Shown piece after piece: positions 55,665-64,000 of a DNA stretch of 64,000 nt. The DNA comes from CBDFGN01 sp965247065. Its GTDB lineage: Bacteria > Bacteroidota > Bacteroidia > Cytophagales > Cyclobacteriaceae. Position numbers and translations under genes: made by a program. How positions within the stretch are numbered: position 1 is the first letter of the stretch; every line of letters begins with the position of its first letter. The notes below the pieces were generated by a model. The model was not told the DNA's origin. It ran no database searches and was given only the letters and a program-made list of their open reading frames with translations. The stretch covers positions 310,001 to 374,000 of the forward strand of contig CBDFGN010000005.1 of NCBI GenBank assembly GCA_965247065.1, read 5' to 3'.

Positions 55665-55815
55665 GGACCAAGTTATCGATAATTAGACCACTCTTGCTCG
55701 CCTTTTCTGGCATGAGTCCTAGGTTCACTTACTACCACCGGATCCAGGCAAATTCCAATCTTTCCGCCACCTGAAGCGCTTTCTCTAATCTGGGCGGGAT
55801 TTTCCGAGTTTTTAT

Positions 55816-55830
55816 ATGACAATCTGTCAT
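55816..55830 (+). promoter_or_regulatory. Inverted repeat upstream of dnaK
   Basis: Perfect 6-bp palindrome ATGACA-ATC-TGTCAT, centred 30 bp upstream of the candidate -24 element and about 94 bp before the dnaK ATG. Position and symmetry suit an activator or repressor site. Confidence 0.5.
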
Positions 55831-55851
55831 CCTAACCTTTCCTAAACCGTG

Positions 55852-55868
55852 TTGGCACACCTGTTGTT
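55852..55868 (+). promoter_or_regulatory. Candidate sigma-54-type promoter of dnaK
   Basis: TTGGCAC (55852-55858), five bases, then TTGTT (55864-55868). This matches the -24/-12 consensus TTGGCAC-N5-TTGCT except for T at the last conserved C. The GG to G spacing is the required 12 bp. It is 49 bp before the start codon. The overlapping TATAAT (55867-55872) leaves a sigma-70-like reading open. Confidence 0.45.
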
Positions 55869-55916
55869 ATAATCAGAGAAGAAAGAGCTGAAAAAGAATT
55901 ATTAAGCAAAAATACA

Positions 55917-57854
55917 ATGGGTAAAATAATTGGAATTGACTTAGGAACAACGAATTCTTGTGTGGCTGTTATGGAGGGGAATGAGCCCGTAGTTATTCCC
56001 AACAGTGAAGGTCGCCGAACTACTCCTTCGATCGTTGCATTTCTGGATGAAGGCAAGGGCGAGCGGAAAGTTGGAGACCCTGCCAAGCGGCAGGCCATCA
56101 CAAACCCACAGAACACAATATCGTCGGTGAAGCGATTCATGGGAAAGAAACATTCCGAAGTGAATGAGGAGCGCAAGAATGTGACCTATAAACTGGAGAA
56201 GGGCAATAACGATACAGTAAGAATGAGAATTGGTGATAGGGTCTATACCCCCCAGGAGATCTCGGCTATGGTGCTGCAGAAAATGAAGAGCACTGCCGAA
56301 GACTATTTGGGCACAACGGTAACCGACGCGGTAGTCACTGTTCCGGCTTACTTCAATGACGCTGAACGGCAAGCGACCAAAGAAGCCGGTCAAATCGCGG
56401 GCCTGGATGTGAAGAGAATCATTAACGAACCAACCGCAGCCTCGTTGGCTTACGGCCTTGACAAGAAGAACAAGGACATGAGGATTGCGGTTTTCGACCT
56501 TGGTGGAGGCACCTTCGATATTTCGATACTGGAATTGGGCGACGGAGTTTTTGAAGTAAAATCGACCAATGGGGATGTCCACTTGGGAGGCGATGATTTC
56601 GATGCCGTTATTATTAATTGGCTGGCGGAGGAATTTTTGAAAGACGAGAACCTGGATTTAAGAAAAGATCCCATGGCCCTGCAACGGCTGAAAGAAGCTG
56701 CTGAAAAGGCCAAGATTGAGCTGTCAAGCTCCTCGGCGACTGAAATTAATCTTCCTTATATTATGCCGGTTGATGGAATACCCAAGCATTTGGTAAGAAG
56801 CTTGAGTCGGGCGAAATTCGAGCAATTAGCCGATAGCCTCATCAAAAGAAGCATGGAGCCAGTAAAGCTGGCATTGCAGGATGCGAGTATGACCCCTGCC
56901 GATATCAATGAAGTTATTCTGGTTGGGGGTTCCACCCGTATGCCGCGAATTCAAGAAGAGGTAGAGAAATTTTTTGGCAAAAAGCCATCCAAAGGAGTTA
57001 ATCCTGACGAGGTGGTAGCTGTAGGTGCCGCTATTCAGGGAGGCGTACTAACTGGCGAAGTGAAGGACGTGCTTCTGTTAGATGTTACTCCCCTTTCATT
57101 GGGCATTGAAACTCTTGGCGGGGTATTCACCAAATTGATCGAATCAAATACCACTATTCCGACCAAGAAATCTGAGGTATTTTCTACCGCAGCCGATAGT
57201 CAACCTTCAGTTGAGATTCACGTGCTGCAAGGTGAGCGTTCTATGGCCAATGACAATCGAACCATAGGCAGGTTTCATCTGGAAGGCATACCACCCGCCG
57301 CTAGAGGAGTACCTCAAATTGAAGTCACTTTTGACATCGATGCGAACGGAATTTTGAATGTCTCGGCCAAAGACAAAGGCACGAGTAAGGAACAAAAGAT
57401 CCGAATCGAGGCATCATCAGGTTTGACCGATGAGGAAATCGAAAAAATGAGGGAAGAGGCCAAGGCTAATGAGGAAAGCGATAAAACTTCACGCGAAAAG
57501 GTTGATAAGATCAACGCAGCGGATTCCTTGATTTTTCAAACTGAAAAGCAGCTGGCCGAATATGGAGACAAGTTGTCTGAGGGCAATAAAACCCCGATTG
57601 AAGAGGCTTTGAAGGAGCTGAAGTCTGTCCACGAATCCAAAGATCTGACCGCCATTGATGGAGCCATGGAAAAACTTAACCAGGCTTGGCAAGCTGCCTC
57701 GCAGGAAATGTATGCCGCATCCCAGGCTGCAGGGGCGGATGGAGATGCGAGTGCTGGTCCGGGTCCCGAGCCGGGTGCTCAAGCGGCTAGTGATGATGCG
57801 GATGTGTCCGATGTTGAATTTGAAGAGGTGGACGATAAAAAGGACAAGAAATAA
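55917..57854 (+). CDS. dnaK: Molecular chaperone DnaK (Hsp70)
   Basis: 645 residues, full length. ATPase-domain motifs: IGIDLGTTNSCVAVMEGNEP (phosphate 1), IINEPTAASLAYG (connect 1) and VFDLGGGTFDISILELGDG (phosphate 2), then ILVGGSTRMPRIQ. The substrate-binding domain includes LLDVTPLSLGIETLGGVFTK, the helical lid about 510-610, and the tail VSDVEFEEVDD ending in lysines. It folds and protects proteins with DnaJ and GrpE, which are not encoded nearby. A bidirectional terminator follows. The upstream inverted repeat and TTGGCAC-type promoter suggest stress control. Confidence 0.98.
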   Translation: MGKIIGIDLGTTNSCVAVMEGNEPVVIPNSEGRRTTPSIVAFLDEGKGERKVGDPAKRQAITNPQNTISSVKRFMGKKHSEVNEERKNVTYKLEKGNNDTVRMRIGDRVYTPQEISAMVLQKMKSTAEDYLGTTVTDAVVTVPAYFNDAERQATKEAGQIAGLDVKRIINEPTAASLAYGLDKKNKDMRIAVFDLGGGTFDISILELGDGVFEVKSTNGDVHLGGDDFDAVIINWLAEEFLKDENLDLRKDPMALQRLKEAAEKAKIELSSSSATEINLPYIMPVDGIPKHLVRSLSRAKFEQLADSLIKRSMEPVKLALQDASMTPADINEVILVGGSTRMPRIQEEVEKFFGKKPSKGVNPDEVVAVGAAIQGGVLTGEVKDVLLLDVTPLSLGIETLGGVFTKLIESNTTIPTKKSEVFSTAADSQPSVEIHVLQGERSMANDNRTIGRFHLEGIPPAARGVPQIEVTFDIDANGILNVSAKDKGTSKEQKIRIEASSGLTDEEIEKMREEAKANEESDKTSREKVDKINAADSLIFQTEKQLAEYGDKLSEGNKTPIEEALKELKSVHESKDLTAIDGAMEKLNQAWQAASQEMYAASQAAGADGDASAGPGPEPGAQAASDDADVSDVEFEEVDDKKDKK

Positions 57855-57880
57855 TTCAACTTATATATATCTAGACACAA

Positions 57881-57908
57881 AAGCCGGATCGATTGGTCCG
57901 GCTTTTTT
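57881..57908 (+). terminator. Bidirectional terminator between dnaK and asnB
   Basis: Stem AAGCCGGA (57881-57888)/TCCGGCTT (57897-57904), loop TCGATTGG, T-run to 57908 on the plus strand and A-run on the other side. It lies 27 bp after dnaK and 27 bp beyond the asnB stop. Confidence 0.88.
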
Positions 57909-57934
57909 CGTTTTTAGCTTTCATAAAATTTGGC

Positions 57935-59830
57935 TCAGTTGAAATATTTTTTCCACCACCATTGGAAAACGATTAGAGCCCAAATCCGGGCGTGGGAATC
58001 TCCGGGATTTGATGAGAATAGTTTGGCTTTCAGCCCTCTAATTTCCTGAGATTTGAAAATGCCTTGGTCATCGACAAACTTGTCATCCAGCAAATCCTGG
58101 TCGATTAGATGCCTTAGATCCGTTCTAAGCCATTTAAGTAGTGGAATCTCGAAACCCTTTTTGGGCCTGTTGTAGAGTTTGGCCGGCAGAAGGTCCCGGA
58201 AGCTATCTTGTAATATTCGTTTTCGTAACCTGGAGTTGACTTTAGAATCCGCAGGCAGTTGAAACGCGAATTCAACCAGTTCATGATCCAAAAAAGGTAC
58301 CCGAATCTCAAGACTATTGGCCATGGACATTAGATCGACTTTGGTAAGCATATCATTTGGGAGCACCAGGTGCATGTCGGAATAGAGTATGTCGTTAAGG
58401 TCATCAGGGCCAGAAATGTGATGCAGATAGGCGCTTCGAATTTGATGGCTCTCTGTATAGGATAAGGTCGCGAGTGGATCTAGAAGCAGCTTTTTAGCCG
58501 ATTCCCCGTCCGCCATTGAAGCTCAGTACCAATATCGATCTCTCGGCTCCAGCGTCATGCCGGAAGAAAAGCGCTGAAGTTGTCTTACTTTGTTCGAAAA
58601 AGGAGCATTTCTGGATTTTGGCAACAGTTCCCAAAGAAAATTGAGTTTTATGATAAGCGAAGCGCTGGCTCCTCCGGCGATGGAACGATAGGCCGCCATA
58701 TGTTTATTGTACCCGCCAAACAATTCATCGGCTCCGTCACCCGATAGGGCTACGGTTAGATGCTTTCTTGCCTGACGACTCAAAATGTACACCGGTATCG
58801 CTGAACTATCGGCAAAAGGTTCGTCAAGTTGATCTAGAATGTCGAAGAGATTCTCAAAGATGTCCAGGTTGGAAAGTTTGAAAGTCGTATGCTTGGTCCC
58901 AAAGTGAGCGGCTACCATTTCCGCATAGTTGGTTTCATCAAAGTATGGCTCGTCCTGGTAGCCAATTGAAAATGTGCTCAGTTGATCAGTTGCCCGACTG
59001 GCCAAACCGGCCACAATCGAGGAATCTATACCGCCGCTGAGAAATGCACCCAGCGGTACATCTGAAACCATCCTCCGCGACACGGACCTCTCCATCAGAT
59101 CCTTAAGTTGAGCTTGTTGCTCACTGTAGGACAGGGGAGTAACATTTCGAGGATGGTAAGGAATTTGATAATAACACCCCACCTCCAGCTTCCCTGATTT
59201 TAGCTTGAGAAAGTGACCCGGCTGCAGCTTTTTTACATTCTTGATCATGGTCAAAGGCCCCGGTACATAGTTAAGCTGCAGGTAGAGATAAAGAGCATCG
59301 AAATCAACACTTGTAACTGGCCTATATGCCATGATGGATGCCATCTCGGACGCAAAAATGAATTTGTCTTCATCCTGGAAGTACAGCAGTGGCTTGATTC
59401 CAATTCGATCCCTTGCAATAAACAATTCATCCAAGTGCTGGTCATAAATGGCAAACGCAAAGAATCCGTTAAGCTTGGAAAGGCAATCCTCCTTGTATTT
59501 AACGAATAGTTGCAAAAGAACCTCGGTGTCTGAGTCTGATGTGAATTCGACTCCTGAGGATCTAAGCTGGTTTCTGAGTTCTCTGAAGTTATATACCTCC
59601 CCGTTATAGGCCAACACAAATCGACCCGAGGGGTCGTGCATCGGCTGGTTTGCAGCATCCGTGGTATCGAGAATTGCCAGCCTTCGATGACCGATCCCTA
59701 CGTGTTTGTTACCGAATATCCCTTGGCTGTCCGGACCGCGATGGTGCAATGCTTCGGTAGCCGCCATCAGGTTAATGGTATTAACCCTGCCGATCTCGTT
59801 AAAGGCAACAATACCTGTAATTCCGCACAT
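57935..59830 (-). pseudogene. asnB: Glutamine-hydrolysing asparagine synthetase, in-frame stop
   Basis: The N-terminal glutaminase domain starts MCGITGIVAFNEIG with nucleophile Cys2 and contains RFVLAYNGEVYNFRELR and DTEVLLQLF; the synthetase domain has the ATP-binding loop GAFLSGGIDSSIVAGL and ALSGDGADELFGGYNKH. A TGA at 58523-58525 interrupts the gene after DRYWY; the same frame continues ASMADGESAKKLLLDPL and LEIRVPFLDHELVEFAF through to 57935. Family members have Trp near this position, so TGG to TGA is the simplest explanation. The restored protein would have 631 residues. It may serve asparagine supply or, since related enzymes sit in exopolysaccharide clusters, another amidation. Confidence 0.9.
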
Positions 59831-60040
59831 TAAATAAAATCTTACCGAGAATATGGAACTTGGCCCGAATTAAATTAATTTTGATCCTAAATCCCAGTAA
59901 GGATCGAAAAACACCATATCCAGCCTGGTCCACACAATAACCCCATTTCGTTTGGGTCAGGGGAATTATCTCCGGTTACTTTCTGGGCGCTCCTCTTAAT
60001 TATCATACTCTTTGGTTGCGCAACCGGAAAAAAAGCGCGG

Positions 60041-60436
60041 GTGCGTGAGAATCGAATAGACCAGGTCGTGCAGACCGCGAGATCCTATACCGGCACACCC
60101 TACCAATGGGGGGGTACAACCCAAATGGGTATGGATTGCTCGGGGCTTCTGCTTACTTCTTATTCCTCAATTGGAATGCCTATTCCGAGGACATCCAAGG
60201 ACCAGAGCAAATTCGGGGAAAAGGTAGGCTCAAGCGATATTCGAAAAGGAGATTGGGTGTTTTTTGCCAAAAAGAAAGGCAAGCGAAAGATTACTCATGT
60301 TGGGTTGGTTACCTCAGTAAGGGGCAAAAACAACGTGAAGTTTATCCACGCCTCGAGTAGTTTGGGTGTTGTTGAGGCCAACTTGTACTCTAAGTACTAC
60401 CATGATAGGCTTGTGAAAGCACGACGACCGTTCTAG
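60041..60436 (+). CDS. NlpC/P60 (C40) peptidoglycan hydrolase, lipoprotein leader without start codon
   Basis: 131 residues from GTG 60041. The catalytic domain has Cys in GMDCSGLLLTSYSS, His in KRKITHVGLVTSV and a third polar residue His in FIHASSSLGV. It cleaves the gamma-D-Glu-diamino acid bond in peptidoglycan peptides. In the same frame upstream a lipoprotein leader is visible (FWALLLIIILFGCATGKK, Cys at 60017-60019), but no ATG, GTG or TTG precedes it back to the stop near 59910. Either a rare start codon is used, or an indel or substitution removed it. GTG 60041 alone would make a non-exported protein. Confidence 0.82.
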   Translation: MRENRIDQVVQTARSYTGTPYQWGGTTQMGMDCSGLLLTSYSSIGMPIPRTSKDQSKFGEKVGSSDIRKGDWVFFAKKKGKRKITHVGLVTSVRGKNNVKFIHASSSLGVVEANLYSKYYHDRLVKARRPF

Positions 60437-60756
60437 GATCCAGATTCATCCGGGCTTGAGTTTGATTCCTCTTCCTTCACGTAGAAGGGCCAATTTATTT
60501 TGGATCAACATCAAATTCCGGCCGAAAAAAATAATCGAACGGTTTTAGAAAAAAAGCAGATCTTCCGGTCATTGGTTACAAAGGCAGCACGCTGTTGCCC
60601 CTTTTTGATCGGCAGCGTGGCAGCAACTCGAAGAGCACCTACTTTTGAGATTGTAGAGGGGAAACTTTTCAATTGAGCCCCAGGCTCTACGGATATTAGT
60701 GTTCGAAAATGAAGAACCCAAACAAAAAGGGCTTCCGCTTAAACTGGAAGCCCCTG
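60437..60756. other. Intergenic with tRNA terminator
   Basis: 320 bp. No gene is seen; the right-hand end holds the terminator for the minus-strand tRNA. Confidence 0.5.
60724..60753 (-). terminator. Rho-independent terminator of tRNA-Ala
   Basis: On the minus strand: GGGCTTCC/GGAAGCCC perfect 8-bp stem with a 9-nt loop and five T. It begins 3 bases beyond the tRNA 3' end. Confidence 0.9.
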
Positions 60757-60830
60757 TGGAGAATACCGGATTCGAACCGGTGGCCTTTTGGCTGCCAGCC
60801 AAACGCTCTAGCCAGCTGAGCTAATTCCCC
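60757..60830 (-). tRNA. tRNA-Ala (anticodon GGC)
   Basis: 74 nt. Acceptor stem GGGGAAT/ATTCTCC (one G-U pair) with discriminator A; D-arm with AGCTCAGCTGGCTAGAGC; anticodon stem TTTGG/CCAAA with loop CTGGCAG, anticodon GGC at 60794-60796; T-arm CCGG-TTCGAAT-CCGG. CCA is not encoded. It is transcribed alone, with its own terminator. Confidence 0.95.
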
Positions 60831-60912
60831 AATTCGCGGTAAAGATATCCAAAATCAGTTTAGTAAGTATGCGAAGAACATATCTGACCCTCCCTGGACT
60901 GATAATCACTTA

Positions 60913-62208
60913 CTATCTCCGATCATGGATTTCGACCAGTATTGATTCCATTTCCTGCTTAATTTCAGAGGTTCTTCGGGTGTAATTGTTATTCATGAAA
61001 CTGAAGATGTAGGTCTTGCCCTTCCGCGTGGTCAGGAAGCCACTAAGACAGTGGTTATTTCTCAAGGTGCCAGTCTTTCCGAAAACATAGGGTCGCTCTG
61101 ATCGGTACCCGTCTCTTAGAGTACCCGCCTTACCGCCCTGAGCCAGCAAACGAAATAATCTGGTCCTTGGAATATTGGTATAGATTTTCTCCCAAAGTCG
61201 GACAATCGATCTCGGGGTTGTCAGATTGTACCTGGACAGCCCGGAGCCATCCACCCAGACCGGCGGGTCCGGAAGATCCTTCAACCAGTTTTCCATCATA
61301 TATTTGATGGTAATATTTGAGCTGAGAGTATCTGACAAGGCAAACGAGCAAAGGAGCAAAACCTGTTCGGCCAGGAAATTGTCGCTTTGCTGCATCATTA
61401 TTTTGTACAAAGTATCTAATGGTTGACTGTACAAGATTTTATACTCTAAATCCGCAGGCAGATGCACGGGCTGCACGTGGTGCTGCAAGGAATTAGATAA
61501 TAGATCTATAAGCAGGGAATCGGAATAGATGAAGGGTATTTCCATACGTATCTCCTCATCAGATGGTTGGTGTCGGTATTGGAACCTATTGGAAAATTCG
61601 GACCTGGATATCGGATCGGAAAGAGAATCCGCCGGCAGGAAAGTTACTAGATCCTCAAAGTATCCAGGCGATATGCGAATTCCGACGCTGCCTGGAGACT
61701 GAGAAATTCGAACCACATTTCCGTATATCGGAAAAGCCGCCTTCTCTACTGAATATGGGTAGGGGTAGTCGTCCCATCCCCATCCCGGACCGAAACGTTC
61801 TTCCTGATACGTGCCGGTTCCAACGAACAACTCTCCCTTCCAATGACTGAGGAAATCGTAAGCTGGGTTAGCTCTAAAAACCGGATTCAAAAAACTTGGG
61901 TCCCCGGTTCCGGATATGATCAGGGAATCACCCTTGGTTGCGAAGCGCAGGGCGGGAATCGAGTCTCCGAGGATCTTCAATCCAGCCCATAGGGTAAAGA
62001 TCTTGATATTTGAGGCGGGTGTGAAGTACCTGTCCGCATTGAGTTGATCTACGAATTCCTGTTTTTCCAAATCATAGAGGGCAAAACCAGTATGATTATT
62101 TCTTAAGATGTCCGAGCGTTCAATCTTTCTGCTGATTCCACAAGAAAATAAAAGCACTGTTATTACCAGGGCCGGGAACCCTAGGCTAGCAAAAAGAGAG
62201 GGCTTCAT
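60913..62208 (-). CDS. dacB: D-alanyl-D-alanine carboxypeptidase/endopeptidase (PBP4, S13)
   Basis: 431 residues. Lipoprotein leader with Cys23 (VLLFSCGIS). Penicillin-binding motifs: SxxK at Ser66-Lys69 (TPASNIKIFTLW), SxN in MQQSDNFLAEQ and KTG in VFGKTGTLRNNHCLSGF. The long insert between SxxK and SxN is characteristic of class C PBP4/DacB. It trims and cleaves peptidoglycan cross-links in the periplasm. It is intact and monocistronic, with the tRNA gene downstream. Confidence 0.94.
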   Translation of the reverse strand: MKPSLFASLGFPALVITVLLFSCGISRKIERSDILRNNHTGFALYDLEKQEFVDQLNADRYFTPASNIKIFTLWAGLKILGDSIPALRFATKGDSLIISGTGDPSFLNPVFRANPAYDFLSHWKGELFVGTGTYQEERFGPGWGWDDYPYPYSVEKAAFPIYGNVVRISQSPGSVGIRISPGYFEDLVTFLPADSLSDPISRSEFSNRFQYRHQPSDEEIRMEIPFIYSDSLLIDLLSNSLQHHVQPVHLPADLEYKILYSQPLDTLYKIMMQQSDNFLAEQVLLLCSFALSDTLSSNITIKYMMENWLKDLPDPPVWVDGSGLSRYNLTTPRSIVRLWEKIYTNIPRTRLFRLLAQGGKAGTLRDGYRSERPYVFGKTGTLRNNHCLSGFLTTRKGKTYIFSFMNNNYTRRTSEIKQEMESILVEIHDRR

Positions 62209-62266
62209 CTTACATTAGGTATGATTAAAAGTATTAATTTATACAATAAAGAAGCGAGGCGCCGTT

Positions 62267-62824
62267 TTGGACTTTCCCTTCCATCCCTTTAGGAATATAC
62301 CTACGCGTTTGCTGGTTCCGATTTTTCTCACGCTCGTTTTCCTTACAGTCTGGGTGATGTACTACCTGTACGGTCTGGGCGCCCCTTTGATCACTGGCAA
62401 TATTCCTTATGGTATGGTTTCTTTTGAGTTCGCCTGGAGCTTAGACCGGGCATTCGAAATAACTGAGGAATGGGGTACAGCTGCAGCCACCAACGCGCAA
62501 TTCAGCATTCTGGTTGATTTCCTTTTCTTGATTCTGTATAGCACCACGATCGGGATTGGTTGCATCCTTGTGGTAAAGAACGTGCCACTTTCAATCCGAT
62601 TTGAAAGCTTGGGAAATGATATTGCCTGGTTGCAATGGTTGGCAGCTCTGCTAGACGCAGTTGGGAACGCTGCGATGTTCAGCCTGCTAACGGGGTCAGA
62701 CGGCCTGATTTATCCTCAACTGGCGTTTTGGTCGGGCATAATCAAATTCTTGATAATCCTGTCTGGTTTGGGTTACTGCATTGCTGGTCTGGTTTTGATC
62801 TTAATTGAGCCCAGAAGTTTATAG
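62267..62824 (+). CDS. Four-helix integral membrane protein, unknown
   Basis: 185 residues from a TTG at 62267; the first in-frame ATG lies inside the first helix, so the TTG is likely. Four hydrophobic segments (about 14-36, 82-103, 122-142 and 152-176). Conserved-looking features: ERAFEITEEWG-like text (RAFEITEEWGTAAAT) after helix 1 and LDAVGNAAMFSLLTG in helix 3. I recall similar unnamed proteins in Bacteroidota but no function. It diverges from dacB. Confidence 0.7.
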   Translation: MDFPFHPFRNIPTRLLVPIFLTLVFLTVWVMYYLYGLGAPLITGNIPYGMVSFEFAWSLDRAFEITEEWGTAAATNAQFSILVDFLFLILYSTTIGIGCILVVKNVPLSIRFESLGNDIAWLQWLAALLDAVGNAAMFSLLTGSDGLIYPQLAFWSGIIKFLIILSGLGYCIAGLVLILIEPRSL

Positions 62825-62913
62825 GCAAGGTTGCTGCTTTTTCAATCAAGACCTATCTCCAGATCTTAATTTGACCCTCATATCTTATATTTGGAAATTA
62901 AACGACATTGGAC

Positions 62914-63762
62914 ATGCTCAAAATCATTGTTTGCACATTATTAAATCTGGGATTCGTGCTTTGTGGTGCCGCTCAAGAAGCAAGCAATTTGAACGCATTC
63001 AAATATGTGGAAGTTGAGACCTTGTTTTACGGCGATGATAGGAACGCGGATATTCACGGAATTAGTGTTGTGATTCGAAAGAAATTCATGGCAATGGGCG
63101 TGAAATTGGTCGCTGAAAATCAAGAGTCGTGGCCGGAAGAGTTAAAGCAGGATCCCTGTCTACTTCTGCAATGCCGTATCAATGCCAAGGATAGAGCTAT
63201 TGGTAGGCAAAAGATCTTTATTCAGGGCAGGGACTGCAACCACAGGATCGTGATAAGCTTAACTGGATTTGGCAACGCTGAGAGTTATATGGAATCATAC
63301 TCAATAGCCGTGAACAATGCGTTCAAGGATTTGGAGAAAACAGAGTATCAATTTGATCCTAGCTTGGTCACCGTCTTGGATATGCGAATCGTGGAGACCT
63401 TGAATATAGATACCGATTCCGTCCGGGAGTATTTGGACGATGGTAATTTGGATCCAATTGAAGGTATTTATGAAACTCAACAAGATCCAGGGATTAAGGA
63501 ACTGGTTATTCGCAAAATTGAGGATGTATTTAAGGCGGTTGTTCTTCAATCGGACAATGATGTGTGGTTACCTGGCGAAGTAAAGGGCTATTTCACTAAA
63601 AGCTCCATCCCTAACGTCTATGACGTGCGCTGGTCCGACCAGGAAAAGAAAGAAAAAAAAACCATTGCCTTCATTGGGGAGGACGGTCATTTGTCGATTG
63701 AGGTAGAAGGGCCAGATAATTCTAAGTCCAAAATCGACTTCATGAAAACCTATCCGAATTAG
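62914..63762 (+). CDS. Exported protein of unknown function
   Basis: 282 residues from ATG 62914 (MLKIIVCTLLNLGFVLCGAA); a TTG two codons upstream is in frame. The signal peptide ends near CGAAQEA. The body is alpha/beta with LLLQCRINAKDRAIGRQKIF, an early repeat-like unit (SYSIAVNNAFKDLEKTEYQF) and a C-terminal region rich in charged strands (WLPGEVKGYFTKSSIPNVYD). I do not recognise a family. The amidohydrolase gene starts 6 bp downstream, so they may form an operon. Confidence 0.65.
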   Translation: MLKIIVCTLLNLGFVLCGAAQEASNLNAFKYVEVETLFYGDDRNADIHGISVVIRKKFMAMGVKLVAENQESWPEELKQDPCLLLQCRINAKDRAIGRQKIFIQGRDCNHRIVISLTGFGNAESYMESYSIAVNNAFKDLEKTEYQFDPSLVTVLDMRIVETLNIDTDSVREYLDDGNLDPIEGIYETQQDPGIKELVIRKIEDVFKAVVLQSDNDVWLPGEVKGYFTKSSIPNVYDVRWSDQEKKEKKTIAFIGEDGHLSIEVEGPDNSKSKIDFMKTYPN

Positions 63763-63768
63763 ATTTTG

Positions 63769-64000
63769 GTGAAGTTTCTTGTCTATTTATTACTGGCCCG
63801 AGTAGTAACACTTGCAGCATTCAGCCAAACCAACAGTATCCAGGGTGCGCCGGACCGCACTGAAGGGGAGGGACCCTATCCCCAACTTATCGTAAGAGGT
63901 GCGACCTTAATAGATGGTACAGGTTCGCCTCCGGTAGGGCCTGTCGACATTGTAATAGAGAAGAATCGAATAACGCAGATCAAATCAGTTGGATTTCCCG
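63769..64000 (+). CDS. Amidohydrolase family protein, 5' part only
   Basis: The GTG at 63769 starts KFLVYLLLARVVTLAAFSQ, a signal peptide, then PQLIVRGATLIDGTGSPPVG and PVDIVIEKNRITQI, the N-terminal beta sandwich of metal-dependent amidohydrolases (imidazolonepropionase/dipeptidase-like). The frame is open at the window end. The substrate cannot be judged from this part. Confidence 0.8.
   Translation, partial: MKFLVYLLLARVVTLAAFSQTNSIQGAPDRTEGEGPYPQLIVRGATLIDGTGSPPVGPVDIVIEKNRITQIKSVGFP

Noticed and set aside
58523..58525. TGA read as tryptophan (recoded genetic code)
   Set aside because: TGA serves as a normal terminal stop elsewhere in the window and another Trp position carries TAG, so point mutations or base-call errors are more likely.

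Overview
The window looks like a chromosomal segment of a Bacteroidota bacterium, probably a free-living or marine Cytophagales-type lineage. The evidence is the protein repertoire (DUF4382 and DUF4136-type lipoproteins, spondin-domain protein, two-component regulator-propeller hybrid sensor, NSS and SSS sodium symporters, IorAB-type oxidoreductase, ebo cluster), weak Shine-Dalgarno sequences and mid-40s to 50 % G+C. No rRNA, CRISPR array or prophage was seen; there is one tRNA-Ala(GGC).

Layout. 0-7 kb: mobile and repeat-rich. It holds a DUF4382 lipoprotein, a complete IS982-family element with inverted repeats and a 7-bp target duplication, a membrane class III cyclase, a YSC84/SYLF protein, an IS110-family recombinase with a structured leader that may be its bridge RNA, and a chimeric AraC regulator. 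7-17 kb: catabolic genes, namely a cis-3-hydroxyproline dehydratase-like enzyme with an NSS transporter, an SMP-30-like propeller, a broken SSS transporter and a ceramidase-like hydrolase, mixed with remnants (rhodanese, frameshifted dienelactone hydrolase). 17-22 kb: OmpR/histidine-kinase pair, tandem-spondin lipoprotein and SRPBCC protein. 22-30.5 kb: a GH88-like hydrolase diverging from a complete six-gene ebo cluster (order F-A-B-C-D-E). 30.6-41.6 kb: IorAB-type molybdenum hydroxylase without a FAD subunit, a fused esterase-like protein, a PfkB kinase, purU, and an octaheme cytochrome with HEAT and TPR repeats.

41.8-55.7 kb is the most unusual part. The N-terminal half of an outer-membrane beta-barrel gene (about 41.9-42.15 kb) and what looks like the C-terminal half of the same family (about 55.33-55.66 kb) lie in the same orientation about 13 kb apart. 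Between them are a truncated cyclase, several ssb fragments bracketing a coiled-coil membrane protein, a G+C-rich metallo-beta-lactamase-fold hydrolase, a 1,619-residue sensor kinase/response regulator/adenylate cyclase with 14 propeller blades, REP-like hairpins and a higBA toxin-antitoxin pair. I read this as an accessory island that split the barrel gene. 55.8-64 kb returns to core genes: dnaK (with a possible sigma-54-type promoter), asnB, an NlpC/P60 lipoprotein, tRNA-Ala, a PBP4-type dacB and an amidohydrolase cut by the window end.

A recurring theme is damage. Nine single- or double-base indels and two in-frame Trp-to-stop changes interrupt otherwise recognisable genes, and at least eight further gene fragments or in-frame chimeras are present. 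Several indels sit in mononucleotide runs, so uncorrected sequencing error must be excluded; the truncations and chimeras cannot be explained that way.
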